NCBI RefSeq assembly: GCF_900091725.1
Contig: NZ_FMBW01000037.1
Location: forward strand, 1-64,000
DNA from: Streptomyces sp. DvalAA-43
Lineage (GTDB): Bacteria > Actinomycetota > Actinomycetes > Streptomycetales > Streptomycetaceae
DNA length: 64,000 nucleotides
Reading direction: 5' to 3'
Of the stretch, positions 1-8,675 are shown one piece after another (the stretch's first letter is position 1; every line of letters begins with the position of its first letter). Position numbers and translations under genes: made by a program. The notes under the pieces were generated by a model. That model worked only from the letters and a program-made list of their open reading frames with translations, searched no databases and was not told where the DNA came from.

Positions 1-2
1 GG

Positions 3-962
3 CGGGCCGAGCGCCGTGCCGAGCGGATCACCGGTGGCGCGCAGGAGCTGGAGGAGCGGCTGGCCGATCTGCTGCGCGGGGGGCTGGCGGCGGCCGATCA
101 GCCGGGATACGGGCTCTGGGAGGAGACGGCGGCCCGCATGGTCGACGCCCAGGCGCCCGGACTGGCGGCCCGAGTGCGGGAGTTGGGCGCCATTCCGGCC
201 TCCGGGCCGGGCTGGCCGGTGCGGCTGCTGGAGGAGTGCGCGCTGCTGCATCTCCTGGACAGTGCCTGGCTGGGGATCGACCGGTTGCCGGAGCCCCTGG
301 CCGCCACGGTCCGCGGCCGGGTGGGGCTGACGGCTCCCGCCGATGGCCCGCCGGTCCGCGACCACTGGCTGGTCCTCGCCCAGTACGACACCCCGGACGG
401 CAGGATCGTCGCGCGTCGCATCTGGCTGTACGGCAGGGATTCGGGCCGCACGGCGCTGTTGCTCTCCTTCGGGGCGGCCGGGCGCTCCCCCGGTCCGGCA
501 CTGGCGGTGGGCGTCACGATCGACGCCGAGCTCACGCCGTATCCGGGCGCGGGCCGGCTGCGGGCGGAGCTGGGCCGGCAGTTCGGCGTGCCGTCACCGG
601 CCGGCACGCCCGCCCCGCCGGGCGGCACGGCGGCGGCCGCGATCAGGGCGTACGGACACGCCCTGCGGGAGGACCCCTGGCTGGACGCCTGGCCGGTGGT
701 GCTGCGCGATGTCATACCCGCGCCGTGCGGGGACGGCTGGCAACTGATCGACGCGGCGGGCGACGCGGCACTGCCCGTCGCCCCGGCCGCTCTGTCGCGG
801 CCGGGGCTGTGGAAGCTCGTCGCGCTCTCCGGCGGCGCTCCGGTCACGGTCTTCGGCGAGTGCGGCCACCGCGGCTTCGACCCGTACGCGGCCTGGCCCA
901 CCGGCGCCGATGGCGAATCGGCGTACGGAGAAGCGGCGTACGGGACCGTGCCGCTCATCTGA
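3..962 (+). CDS. SWIM zinc-finger family protein, C-terminal part (start lies before the window)
   Basis: The frame is open from the first bases of the window, so the start codon lies upstream and only about 319 C-terminal residues are visible. The metal-binding SWIM motif would lie in the missing part; no Cys/His cluster is visible here. Identification rests on the Arg/Glu/Ala-rich helical stretch (AAARMVDAQAPGLAAR-like segment near the visible residue 50) that I know from actinobacterial SWIM-family proteins, and on the DUF5691 gene 90 bases downstream, its usual partner. SWIM domains generally bind DNA or protein; the role of this protein is unknown. The last codons and the stop lie inside a short tandem repeat (see 942-1014). 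The reading frame is certain; the family name is moderately sure. Confidence 0.72.
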   Translation, partial: RAERRAERITGGAQELEERLADLLRGGLAAADQPGYGLWEETAARMVDAQAPGLAARVRELGAIPASGPGWPVRLLEECALLHLLDSAWLGIDRLPEPLAATVRGRVGLTAPADGPPVRDHWLVLAQYDTPDGRIVARRIWLYGRDSGRTALLLSFGAAGRSPGPALAVGVTIDAELTPYPGAGRLRAELGRQFGVPSPAGTPAPPGGTAAAAIRAYGHALREDPWLDAWPVVLRDVIPAPCGDGWQLIDAAGDAALPVAPAALSRPGLWKLVALSGGAPVTVFGECGHRGFDPYAAWPTGADGESAYGEAAYGTVPLI

Positions 963-1014
963 CGACGGGTCCGTGCCGCCCGTCTGACGGCAGGCCCGTG
1001 CCGCTCATCCGACG
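942..1014. repeat. Three imperfect copies of a ~24-bp tandem repeat across a stop codon
   Basis: Units begin at about 942, 967 and 992 and share the core CCGTGCCG followed by CTCATCTGACG, CCGTCTGACG or CTCATCCGACG. The first copy contains the end and stop codon of the SWIM-family gene; the others lie in the gap before the DUF5691 gene. Confidence 0.75.
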
Positions 1015-1052
1015 TCGGATCCGAAGGATCCGAAGATTCCGAAGGGGGACCC

Positions 1053-2645
1053 ATGCCTGGCACCATCACATCCGTCCCGTGGGAAGAGCTCGTCACCACG
1101 GCGCTGCTCGGCACCGACCGGCGCCCGGCCGGGGCGGCCGGCGGGCCCGCCGGACTGCTGGACGCGGCGGCGCTGCACACCGTGCGGCGCAGGGCGGGCC
1201 TCCTGCCGGCCTCCCCCGCCGCCCGGCCCGATCCGGCGCCCGCCGACCCGCGGCCCCCGCTGCCCCCGGCCGCCCGGCACAGACTCGCCCGGCTGCTGGC
1301 GGACCGGTCGGCCTCGGGCGGATCGGGCGGCCGGCGCGGTACGGCCCCCGATCTCACGGAGCTGATCCCGCAGTGGCTGGCCACCGCCAATCAGCAGGGC
1401 TTCCGGGCCCCCGCCGAGCTGCTCCCGGCCCTGCTCGACGCGGCCAGGGCCCGTACGGACCTGCGGCCGCACGCCCTGGCCTTCGCCGGGCCGCGCGGGC
1501 TGTGGCTGGCCGGGCTGAACCCCGAGTGGAAATTCGCTCTGCGCGGCTCGTCCGGCGGCTCGCCGCTGCCCGGTCCGACGGAGCCGGAAGCGGTCGCCCG
1601 GCTGTGGGAGGAGGGCCTGTTCGCCGAGAGGGTCGCGCTGCTCGGGGCCGTCCGTGCGCACGACCCCGCCGGAGCGCTCGCCCTGCTCGCGACCACGTGG
1701 ACCACCGAGCGGGCCGAGGACCGGCTGATGTTCCTCGATTCGCTGCGCACCGGGCTGTCCCCGGTGGACGAGCCCTTCCTTGAGCAGGCCCTCTCCGACC
1801 GCAGCCGTAACGTCCGCTCGACGGCCGCCGAGCTGCTCTCCGCACTCCCCGAGTCGGCGCTCGCCGGCCGGATGGCGTCCCGCGCACTGTCCTGTGTCAG
1901 TCCGGACCTCACCGGCGACGAGGCCTCGGTCGCCGTGGAGGCACCGCACGAGTGCGACGCCCCGATGGAGCGCGACGGCGTGGTGGCGGTGCCGCCGTCC
2001 GGGCGGGGGGAACGGTCGTGGTGGCTGGGCCAGTTGGTGGAGGCGACGCCGCTCACCACCTGGCCGGCGCGGTTCGGGGGGCGCTCGGCACGGGAGATCG
2101 TCGCCCTCCCGGTCGCGGACGGCTGGGCCGAGGAGCTGCACGCGGCCTGGTGCCGGGCAACGGTGCGGCAGCGGGACCCCGAGTGGGCCCGCGCGCTGCT
2201 CGGCGCCCCCTCCCTGCCGCCGTCGAGCGGCCCCGGTACGTCCTCGCTGGCCGAACGGTCGAAGCTCCTCGGCATACTCCCCGCCGCCGAACGGGGCGGC
2301 TGGGTGGCCGACTTCATCGCCGCGCACGGACTGTCGGAGGCGTTCCAGCTCCTGGGGGTCTGCCCGACGCCCTGGGCCGAACCGCTGGGCCGCGCGGTGG
2401 TGGACGCCCTGGACATCGCCCGGGACGCGGGCAGCTACCCCTGGAGCTTCAGCGGTGTGATGGGCCTCGCCGAACGCTGCCTGAACCCGGCCGAGGCGGA
2501 CCGCCTGGAAGTCCTCACCACCACCCCGGACGAACCGGAGGACGCCTCACCGGGCGCCAACGGCTACTGGTCCGAGGCCTTCCAGCGGCTGGTCTCCACC
2601 TTGCGGCTGCGCGCGGCGATGGACGCGGAGCTGATACCTGCCTGA
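1053..2645 (+). CDS. DUF5691 family protein
   Basis: A 530-residue, mostly alpha-helical, Ala/Leu/Arg-rich protein with no signal peptide or membrane segment. The N-terminus (VPWEELVTTALLGTDRRP) is the recognisable opening of DUF5691 proteins. Around residues 250-275 it has a HEAT-like helical repeat (SDRSRNVRSTAAELLSALP). The start ATG has a good ribosome binding site (AAGGGGG, 4 bases away). It lies 90 bases after the SWIM-family gene on the same strand and is probably co-transcribed. In related genomes these two often sit next to a MoxR-type ATPase and a VWA protein, suggesting a chaperone-like complex, but neither is in the visible part. Function is unknown. Confidence 0.8.
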   Translation: MPGTITSVPWEELVTTALLGTDRRPAGAAGGPAGLLDAAALHTVRRRAGLLPASPAARPDPAPADPRPPLPPAARHRLARLLADRSASGGSGGRRGTAPDLTELIPQWLATANQQGFRAPAELLPALLDAARARTDLRPHALAFAGPRGLWLAGLNPEWKFALRGSSGGSPLPGPTEPEAVARLWEEGLFAERVALLGAVRAHDPAGALALLATTWTTERAEDRLMFLDSLRTGLSPVDEPFLEQALSDRSRNVRSTAAELLSALPESALAGRMASRALSCVSPDLTGDEASVAVEAPHECDAPMERDGVVAVPPSGRGERSWWLGQLVEATPLTTWPARFGGRSAREIVALPVADGWAEELHAAWCRATVRQRDPEWARALLGAPSLPPSSGPGTSSLAERSKLLGILPAAERGGWVADFIAAHGLSEAFQLLGVCPTPWAEPLGRAVVDALDIARDAGSYPWSFSGVMGLAERCLNPAEADRLEVLTTTPDEPEDASPGANGYWSEAFQRLVSTLRLRAAMDAELIPA

Positions 2646-2663
2646 CGCGACCGACGCCGGAAC

Positions 2664-2684
2664 GGCCCCGCCCCGGCCGGGGCC
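2664..2684. terminator. Hairpin between convergent genes
   Basis: GGCCCC at 2664-2669 pairs with GGGGCC at 2679-2684, in the gap between the DUF5691 gene and the convergent B12-binding gene; it could serve both. No U-run, as is common in high-GC terminators. Confidence 0.5.
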
Positions 2685-2716
2685 ACGCAGAGCGAGGACC
2701 GGTCGGGGACGGGGAC

Positions 2717-2742
2717 GCAGGCAGGCAGGCAGGCAGGCAGGC
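2717..2742. repeat. Tetranucleotide repeat (GCAG)6.5
   Basis: Six and a half perfect GCAG units end directly against the stop codon of the B12-binding gene. A 26-bp perfect microsatellite is unusual in a bacterial chromosome and may vary in copy number by slippage. It lies outside the coding sequence. Confidence 0.9.
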
Positions 2743-3156
2743 TCAGGCTTCCGCGGGGTGGCGGACGTTCGCGTTGACCCACTCGACGATCGACGCCGTC
2801 GTGGCGCCCGGGGTGAAGATCTCCGCGACGCCCTGGTCCTTCAGCGGTGCGATGTCCGCCTCCGGGATGATGCCGCCGCCGAAGACCTTGATGTCCTCCG
2901 CCTCGCGCTCCTTCAGCAGCTCGATCACCTTGGCGAAGAGGGTGTTGTGCGCGCCGGAGAGGATCGAGAGGCCGATCGCGTCGGCGTCCTCCTGGATCGC
3001 GGTGTCCACGATCTGCTCGGGCGTCTGGTGGAGCCCGGTGTAGATGACCTCCATGCCCGCATCGCGCAGCGCCCTCGCGATCACCTTGGCCCCGCGATCA
3101 TGGCCGTCCAGGCCCGGCTTCGCCACCACCACACGGATCGGACCGGTCACACCCAT
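2743..3156 (-). CDS. icmB: Cobalamin-binding small subunit of an acyl-CoA mutase (IcmB-like)
   Basis: A 137-residue stand-alone B12-binding domain. It carries the base-off cobalamin signature DGHDRG near residues 17-22 (D-x-H-x-x-G, His being the lower axial ligand), then SILSGAH and FGGGIIP, the other two cofactor loops. Length and sequence closely match, from memory, the small subunit of Streptomyces isobutyryl-CoA mutase (about 136 residues), which pairs with a large substrate-binding subunit encoded elsewhere. The reaction would be interconversion of isobutyryl-CoA and n-butyryl-CoA, feeding valine catabolism into polyketide precursors. A GTG 12 bases upstream is in frame, but GGAGG lies 5 bases before the ATG at 3156, so that start is preferred. 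It could instead serve a related mutase such as a methylmalonyl- or ethylmalonyl-type enzyme. Confidence 0.85.
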   Translation of the reverse strand: MGVTGPIRVVVAKPGLDGHDRGAKVIARALRDAGMEVIYTGLHQTPEQIVDTAIQEDADAIGLSILSGAHNTLFAKVIELLKEREAEDIKVFGGGIIPEADIAPLKDQGVAEIFTPGATTASIVEWVNANVRHPAEA

Positions 3157-3475
3157 CACTGCCTCCACATGCGTCTCCCGTGCCTGAAGGGCCGGGGATG
3201 TGAACGAACGTTATCTACAGCATCCCGCAAGCCGCCGTTTCGCGGTGGACGGGGAGGGGGAAATCACACGTGGGACATGTTCACCGGGCGCCTTTCCCGC
3301 ATCACGCGGCCCACCTGCCGCGCGGGACCGGCCGTCAGGGGAGCCGCGACGAGGTCGCCGTACCACCGCGCCGCCAGCCGCGCGGCGCGGTGGTACGGGC
3401 TGCCCGGTCCACCGGCCGAGAGCGCGCCGGTGGCCGCGGAGCCGCCTCCCCGCCCACCGAAGCAGGAGGTCGGCC
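3157..3475. other. Divergent intergenic region with a strong hairpin (3358-3398)
   Basis: This 319-base gap separates the B12-binding gene (leftward) from the lipase-like gene (rightward). A relatively AT-rich stretch at about 3200-3230 probably holds promoter elements, but I could not assign a clean -10/-35 pair. A perfect 17-bp stem lies at 3358-3374/3382-3398 (CCGTACCACCGCGCCGC and its complement) with a 7-base loop, about 78 bases before the lipase start and thus inside its probable 5' leader. Confidence 0.7.
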
Positions 3476-4360
3476 ATGGAGGTCCTGCCTTTCCTTCCCC
3501 CGCTGCTGCGCCTGCCGTGCCCGCGCCCCGCCCGGCCGTCGGTCTCGCTGCTGAAGGCCACCGCGCTGGAGCTGGTGGTCCTCACCGGCCATGTGCTCCT
3601 CTACCCCACGGGCATCACGGGGGAGCGACGGGCCGCGCCGCCCCCGCCGGGCCCACGCACCGCCCCTTCCGGCGCCACCCCCACCGCTCCGGCCGGGACC
3701 CCCGCCCCGCCCGCCGGGGGCGACGAGCGCCCCCCTGTCGTCCTCCTGCACGGCTTCATCGACAACCGTTCGGTCTTCGTCCTGCTGCGCCGCTCCCTCG
3801 CCCGGCACGGCTGGCGCCACCTGGAATCGCTCAATTACTCACCGCTGACCTGCGACATCCGTACGGCGGCCGAACTGCTCGCGCGCCATGTCGAGGAGAT
3901 CTGCGTACGCACCGGACACCACGAGGTCGACATCGTCGGGCACAGCCTCGGCGGCCTGATCGCCCGCTACTACGTCCAGCGACTCGGCGGTGACCAGCGG
4001 GTCCGCACCCTGGTCACCCTCGGCGCACCGCACGGGGGCACGGCCGTCGCCCCGCTGGCGAGCGCTCACCCCATCGTGCGGCAGATGCGTACAGGATCCG
4101 CGCCGATCGAGGAGCTGCGCAGGCCCGCGCCCGGCTGCCGTACCCGGTTCGTGAGCTTCTGGAGCGAGCTCGACCGGGTGATCGTCCCGGCCGAGGCGGC
4201 CCGCATCGACCATCCGGACCTGAACGCACAGAACGTACGCGTCACCGGGATCGGCCATCTCGCGCTGCCTGCGCATCCGGCGGTCGCCGCCGCGGTCCGG
4301 CAGGCGCTGGAATCCTGCGAACCGGCGCCCGAAACCATCGGAACCGCAGGGGCCGCGTAA
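3476..4360 (+). CDS. Alpha/beta hydrolase, lipase-like, probably membrane-anchored
   Basis: A 294-residue protein with a hydrophobic N-terminal segment (about residues 26-45) that would anchor or export it, then a Pro/Ala-rich linker and an alpha/beta-hydrolase domain. The oxyanion-side motif LLHGFIDN is near residue 90, the nucleophile elbow GHSLGG gives Ser157, and a later Asp (SELDRVIVP) and His (GIGHLALP) complete a likely triad. The motif order matches bacterial triacylglycerol lipases/esterases of the LipA type. The frame is open upstream to 3200, but AGGAGG six to seven bases before the ATG at 3476 fixes the start. The substrate cannot be told from sequence. Confidence 0.85.
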   Translation: MEVLPFLPPLLRLPCPRPARPSVSLLKATALELVVLTGHVLLYPTGITGERRAAPPPPGPRTAPSGATPTAPAGTPAPPAGGDERPPVVLLHGFIDNRSVFVLLRRSLARHGWRHLESLNYSPLTCDIRTAAELLARHVEEICVRTGHHEVDIVGHSLGGLIARYYVQRLGGDQRVRTLVTLGAPHGGTAVAPLASAHPIVRQMRTGSAPIEELRRPAPGCRTRFVSFWSELDRVIVPAEAARIDHPDLNAQNVRVTGIGHLALPAHPAVAAAVRQALESCEPAPETIGTAGAA

Positions 4361-4485
4361 GCCGTACCGCCGGGCGGAGACCCCACAAATAGAACGGGTT
4401 TCGAACATAGAGCCAAGGCTGTGTGCGCAGTCCGTCGAAAGACGGCCGATTGCCCGTTTCCTGAGCCGCCCACGGCCGCCGAAGA

Positions 4486-4515
4486 TTGTCGGCGTCACGT
4501 ACCGCCGGGTACAGT
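4486..4515 (+). promoter_or_regulatory. Promoter of the M23 peptidase gene
   Basis: -35 TTGTCG at 4486-4491 and -10 TACAGT at 4510-4515, 18-base spacer, matching the vegetative (HrdB) pattern. It lies about 80 bases upstream of the chosen start. Confidence 0.5.
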
Positions 4516-4593
4516 CGCGGCCACTGCTCCCCCTGGGATTCCCCCGCCGGAACCCAGAGCACAGGTCCTGCTGCCGAGGCGAGAGAGAAGTTG

Positions 4594-6126
4594 GTGAACG
4601 ACCAGCACCCCCACGCCGGGTACGCCGGATACGACAGCGAGGCGACCGGCAGTTTCGACGCCGATCCGCTCTTCGGCTCGCTCCCCGGCGGCCACGACGG
4701 CGCGTACGGCAATGGCTACGGAGCCGGGCAGTCCGGTTACAGCGGCCAGTACGACTCCACGCAGTGGGACACGGGGGCGCACCCGACCACCTCGTACGAC
4801 GCCTACGCCCCCTACGCCGAGCAGCCCCAGCAGCAGTACGCGGCGGAGCCGGTGTACGGGACGACCGCCGCCTGGACACCCGTGGCCGACTACGGCACGG
4901 ACGCGACCACCGCCACCGCCACGTTCGCCGGCATTCCGGCGCAGGGCGGCACCCAGGACACCACGGGGCAGTGGGACACCAGCGGCTGGCACACGAACGG
5001 CCAGTGGGCCACGGGCGACACGGCCGGATACGACAGCGGCGCGTACGACGCCACCGCCTGGAACACCGGCGCCACGCCCGAGCACGACCAGCACCTCGCG
5101 CACGCCGCGGAAACCGCGGAATTCGCACAGGTATCGCACGAAGCGCCGTCCGCGCCCGAGGCGCACGGAAGCTACGGGACCGAGACCTACACCGACCTGA
5201 GCTCCTACGAGCCCTACCTCGACGACGGCCCGGACGGCCCGGACCACGGCGACCACACGGGCCACAGCGACCTCACGGACGACGCGGACGAGCCGGGCGG
5301 CGCAGGGGTCACCGACGCCGCGGACGCCGCGCCCGGCGCACGCCGGACCGTCAGCCGCCCCGCCACCCGCAACGGCGGCGGCCGCAGTCGGCGGCGTTCC
5401 CCCGCGAAGCGTTCCGCGCTCCTCACCGTCGCCATTCCCTCCGCCTGCGTGATGAGCGTGGCCGGTATCGCCGCCGCCTCCGTCGGCGGGCTGGGCGGCG
5501 AGGACACGAAGAAGGACGACAACACCACGATGGCGGCGGCCGACTCCGGCACCGTCAAGCCGGTCGCGGCCAACAACAAGCTGGACACCCAGCTCGCCAA
5601 CCTCAGCGCCGACGCCGAGAACTTCGCCGACCGGGCCAGCCGCACCCAGGAGCGCATCGACCTGCGGGAGCGCCAGGCCGCCGAGAAGAAGAAGCGCGAG
5701 GAAGAGGCCGCCCGCAAGGAGGCCCTGCGCCCCAAGTTCGTCCTGCCCGTCAAGCGGCACGGCCTCAGCGCGTACTTCGGCCAGGCGGGCGTCAACTGGA
5801 TGTCCGTGCACACGGGTATCGACTTCCCCGTCTTCGAGGGCACGCCCGTGATGGCCGCGACGGACGGCACCGTGCGCACCCAGCTGAACAGCGCGTACGG
5901 GAACATGGCCATCGTCACCATGGCCGACGGGACCGAGACCTGGTACTGCCACCTCAGCAGCACCAAGATCCGCTCGGGCCCGGTCAAGGCCGGTGACGTC
6001 ATCGCGTACTCGGGCGACACCGGGAACTCGACCGGCCCGCACCTGCACTTCGAGGTGCGTCCCGGCGGCGGCGCGGCGGTGGACCCGCTGCCCTGGCTCC
6101 GCAGCCACGGCGTCAACCCGACCTGA
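4594..6126 (+). CDS. M23 family metallopeptidase with long disordered N-terminus
   Basis: A 510-residue envelope protein in three parts. Residues 1 to about 265 are low-complexity, rich in Tyr, Gly, Asp, Thr and Gln, with no fold I recognise. One transmembrane segment follows (about 275-295, LLTVAIPSACVMSVAGIAAA). Outside there is a short Lys/Glu/Arg coiled coil (about 345-385) and a C-terminal LytM/M23 domain with HTGIDFP (zinc His and Asp) and HLHFEV (second His pair). Such enzymes cleave peptidoglycan cross-bridges. The start is GTG at 4594, with an in-frame TTG just before; the purine run GAGAGAGAAG is the only binding site. Next to PcrA and two NlpC/P60 genes, it fits a cell-wall remodelling neighbourhood. 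I found no ydaO element upstream. Confidence 0.85.
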   Translation: MNDQHPHAGYAGYDSEATGSFDADPLFGSLPGGHDGAYGNGYGAGQSGYSGQYDSTQWDTGAHPTTSYDAYAPYAEQPQQQYAAEPVYGTTAAWTPVADYGTDATTATATFAGIPAQGGTQDTTGQWDTSGWHTNGQWATGDTAGYDSGAYDATAWNTGATPEHDQHLAHAAETAEFAQVSHEAPSAPEAHGSYGTETYTDLSSYEPYLDDGPDGPDHGDHTGHSDLTDDADEPGGAGVTDAADAAPGARRTVSRPATRNGGGRSRRRSPAKRSALLTVAIPSACVMSVAGIAAASVGGLGGEDTKKDDNTTMAAADSGTVKPVAANNKLDTQLANLSADAENFADRASRTQERIDLRERQAAEKKKREEEAARKEALRPKFVLPVKRHGLSAYFGQAGVNWMSVHTGIDFPVFEGTPVMAATDGTVRTQLNSAYGNMAIVTMADGTETWYCHLSSTKIRSGPVKAGDVIAYSGDTGNSTGPHLHFEVRPGGGAAVDPLPWLRSHGVNPT

Positions 6127-6155
6127 GCCGGACGGGCCGACCTGAGCCGGACGGG
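6118..6155. repeat. Perfect 19-bp tandem duplication containing a stop codon
   Basis: CCGACCTGAGCCGGACGGG occurs at 6118-6136 and again at 6137-6155. The first copy carries the last codons and TGA of the M23 gene, so the duplication places a second in-context TGA downstream. Confidence 0.9.
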
Positions 6156-6174
6156 CGGGGCCGCGGCCCCGCCC
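6153..6174. terminator. Bidirectional terminator between M23 gene and pcrA
   Basis: GGGCGGGGCC (6153-6162) and GGCCCCGCCC (6165-6174) form a perfect inverted repeat in the short gap between the two convergent genes. Confidence 0.65.
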
Positions 6175-6185
6175 GCTCGCTCCGC

Positions 6186-8675
6186 CTACAGCTTCTCGAC
6201 CGGCGCGTACCGCAGCAGCAGCTTCTTCGGCCGCTCGTCGCCGAAGTCGACCGTGGCCTTCGCCTGGTCGCCGATGCCCTCGACCGCCGTCACCGTGCCG
6301 AGCCCGAACTGGTCGTGCGTGACCCGGTCCCCGACGGACAGCGTGATCGTCGGCTTGTCCGAGCTCCGCCGGGTCGCGAAGCCCGAGGGGCCGGAGCGCG
6401 CACGCGACGAGGACAGCGAGGACGTGATCCCCGAGGTCGGACCGGCCGGAGCCGCCATCGGCCCGGTCCGCTTCCACTCCAGGTGCTGGTCCGGGATCTC
6501 CTCCAGGAACCGCGACGGCGGGTTGTACGAGGGCTGCCCCCACGCGCTGCGCATCGCCGCCCGGGTCAGATAGAGCCGCTCGCGCGCCCGGGTGATACCG
6601 ACGTAGGCGAGCCGCCGCTCCTCCTCCAGCTCCTTCACCTGCCCCAGCGCCCGCATGTGCGGGAAGACGCCGTCCTCCATGCCGGTCAGGAAGACGACCG
6701 GGAATTCGAGGCCCTTCGCGGTGTGCAGCGTCATCAGCGTGATGACGCCGGAGCCGTCCTCGTCCTCGTCGGGGATCTGGTCGGAGTCGGCGACAAGGGC
6801 GACCTTCTCCAGGAACTCGGCGAGCGTGCCCGTACCGGCGCCGGTGGCCGGGGCGGTCTCCTCGCCGGTGGCCGGGGCGGCCTCCCCGTCGGCCGCCGCC
6901 CGCTCCTGCTCGAACTCCAGGGCCACGGAGGCCAGTTCCTGGAGGTTCTCGATCCGGGTCTCGTCCTGCGGGTCGGTGGAGGCCTGGAGCTCGGCGAGGT
7001 AGCCGGTGCGCTCCAGGACGGCTTCCAGGACCACCGCCGGGCCCGCGCCCGACTCGACGATCGTGCGCAGCTCCTCCATCAGCGTGTTGAACCGCTTGAC
7101 GGCGTTGGCCGAGCGGGCCGCCATGCCGTACGCCTCGTCGACCCGGCGCAGCGCCTGCGGGAAGGTGATCTTCTCGCGCAGGGACAGCGCGTCGATCATC
7201 GCCTCGGCGCGGTCGCCGATGCCGCGCTTGGGCACGTTGAGGATGCGGCGCAGCGGGACGGTGTCCTCCGGATTGGCGAGGACGCGCAGGTAGGCCAGGA
7301 TGTCCCGGACCTCCTTGCGCTCGTAGAAGCGCACGCCGCCGACGACCTTGTAGGGCAGGCCGACGCGGATGAAGATCTCTTCGAAGACACGGGACTGCGC
7401 GTTCGTGCGGTAGAAGATCGCCACGTCGCCGGCCTTGGCGTCGCCCGCGTCGGTCAGCCGGTCGATCTCGTCGGCGACGAACTGCGCCTCGTCGTGTTCG
7501 GTGTCGGCGACGTAGCCGGTGATCCGGGCGCCCGCGCCGGCGTTGGTCCAGAGGTTCTTGGGGCGGCGGCTCTCGTTGCGTTCGATGACCGCGTTGGCGG
7601 CGGACAGGATCGTCTGCGTGGAGCGGTAGTTCTGCTCCAGGAGGATCGTCGTCGCGTTCGGGTAGTCCTCCTCGAACTGGAGGATGTTGCGGATGGTCGC
7701 GCCGCGGAAGGCGTAGATCGACTGGTCCGCGTCACCGACGACGCACAGCTCGGCCGGGGCGTCGCCCTCGCCCGCCGGGCCGACCAGCTCGCGCACCAGG
7801 GTGTACTGGGCGTGGTTGGTGTCCTGGTACTCGTCGACCAGGACGTGCCGGAAGCGGCGGCGGTAGTGCTCGGCGACGTCCGGGAACGCCTGGAGCAGGT
7901 GGACCGTCGTCATGATGATGTCGTCGAAGTCCAGCGCGTTGGCCTCGCGCAGCCGGGACTGGTACATCGCGTACGCCTGGGCGAGGGTCTTCTCGAAGCC
8001 GTCCGCGGCCTGGCCCGCGAAGGTCTCCTCGTCGATCAGCTCGTTCTTCAGGTTGGAGACCTTGGCCGTGAACGACTTCGGCGGGAAGCGCTTCGGGTCG
8101 AGGTCGAGATCGCGGCAGACCAGGGCCATCAGCCGCTTGGAGTCGGCGGCGTCGTAGATCGAGAACGACGAGGTGAAGCCGAGCCGCTTCGACTCGCGGC
8201 GCAGGATGCGTACGCACGCGCTGTGGAAGGTCATGACCCACATGGCGTGGGCGCGCGGCCCGACGAGCTGCTCGACGCGCTCCTTCATCTCGCCCGCGGC
8301 CTTGTTGGTGAAGGTGATCGCCAGGATCTGGCCGGGGTGCACCCCGCGTTCCGCGAGGAGGTGGGCGATCCGGTGGGTCAGCACCCGGGTCTTGCCGGAC
8401 CCCGCCCCGGCGACGATGAGCAGCGGGGAGCCCGCGTGGACCACGGCGGCGCGCTGCTCGGTGTTCAGCCCGTCGAGGAGCGCCGCGGGGTCGATGACGG
8501 GGCGGTGCGCGCCGTCGCGGTAGTAGGCCTCCCTGGGCGGCGGGGGCCCGTCGAACACGCCCGCGAAGAGGTCCTCCGGCACCGCTTCGGGTACGGAGTC
8601 CTCGGGGGGCGGCGGGGGCTCTTCCTCCGAGTGCTGGAGGCCGGCCAGGAAGCTGTCGTCAAAGAGGCTGCTCAT
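6186..8675 (-). CDS. pcrA: ATP-dependent DNA helicase PcrA (UvrD family)
   Basis: An 829-residue superfamily 1A 3'-5' helicase. An acidic/proline-rich N-terminal extension (about residues 16-60) precedes the core. Helicase motifs appear in order: the Q-motif region LNTEQRAAV, Walker A AGAGSGKT (89-96), motif Ia TFTNKAA, Walker B DEYQD (281-285), motif III GDADQSIYAFRGA, motif IV QNYRS, motif V TLHTAKGLEF and motif VI VGITRARERLYL. The tail (GDRVTHDQFGLGTV) is the Tudor-like domain of PcrA/UvrD that contacts RNA polymerase. It acts in repair, in removing proteins from DNA and in rescuing stalled forks. A -10 TAGACT lies at 8685-8690, so the transcript begins only a few bases before the ATG and may be leaderless. 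Confidence 0.95.
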   Translation of the reverse strand: MSSLFDDSFLAGLQHSEEEPPPPPEDSVPEAVPEDLFAGVFDGPPPPREAYYRDGAHRPVIDPAALLDGLNTEQRAAVVHAGSPLLIVAGAGSGKTRVLTHRIAHLLAERGVHPGQILAITFTNKAAGEMKERVEQLVGPRAHAMWVMTFHSACVRILRRESKRLGFTSSFSIYDAADSKRLMALVCRDLDLDPKRFPPKSFTAKVSNLKNELIDEETFAGQAADGFEKTLAQAYAMYQSRLREANALDFDDIIMTTVHLLQAFPDVAEHYRRRFRHVLVDEYQDTNHAQYTLVRELVGPAGEGDAPAELCVVGDADQSIYAFRGATIRNILQFEEDYPNATTILLEQNYRSTQTILSAANAVIERNESRRPKNLWTNAGAGARITGYVADTEHDEAQFVADEIDRLTDAGDAKAGDVAIFYRTNAQSRVFEEIFIRVGLPYKVVGGVRFYERKEVRDILAYLRVLANPEDTVPLRRILNVPKRGIGDRAEAMIDALSLREKITFPQALRRVDEAYGMAARSANAVKRFNTLMEELRTIVESGAGPAVVLEAVLERTGYLAELQASTDPQDETRIENLQELASVALEFEQERAAADGEAAPATGEETAPATGAGTGTLAEFLEKVALVADSDQIPDEDEDGSGVITLMTLHTAKGLEFPVVFLTGMEDGVFPHMRALGQVKELEEERRLAYVGITRARERLYLTRAAMRSAWGQPSYNPPSRFLEEIPDQHLEWKRTGPMAAPAGPTSGITSSLSSSRARSGPSGFATRRSSDKPTITLSVGDRVTHDQFGLGTVTAVEGIGDQAKATVDFGDERPKKLLLRYAPVEKL

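Noticed and set aside
98..2416. Long open frames on both strands overlapping the SWIM and DUF5691 genes
   Set aside because: High-GC DNA leaves non-coding frames open; these have Arg/Pro/Gly-rich nonsense composition and no start sites, while the chosen frames show GC-rich third positions.
3200..3475. N-terminal extension of the lipase-like protein by 92 residues
   Set aside because: The extension is Arg/Pro-rich without signal features, and a strong AGGAGG stands before the ATG at 3476.
4361..4593. Second c-di-AMP riboswitch before the M23 gene
   Set aside because: The conserved GGGGTGAATC and CCGACAGCTAACC blocks are missing.
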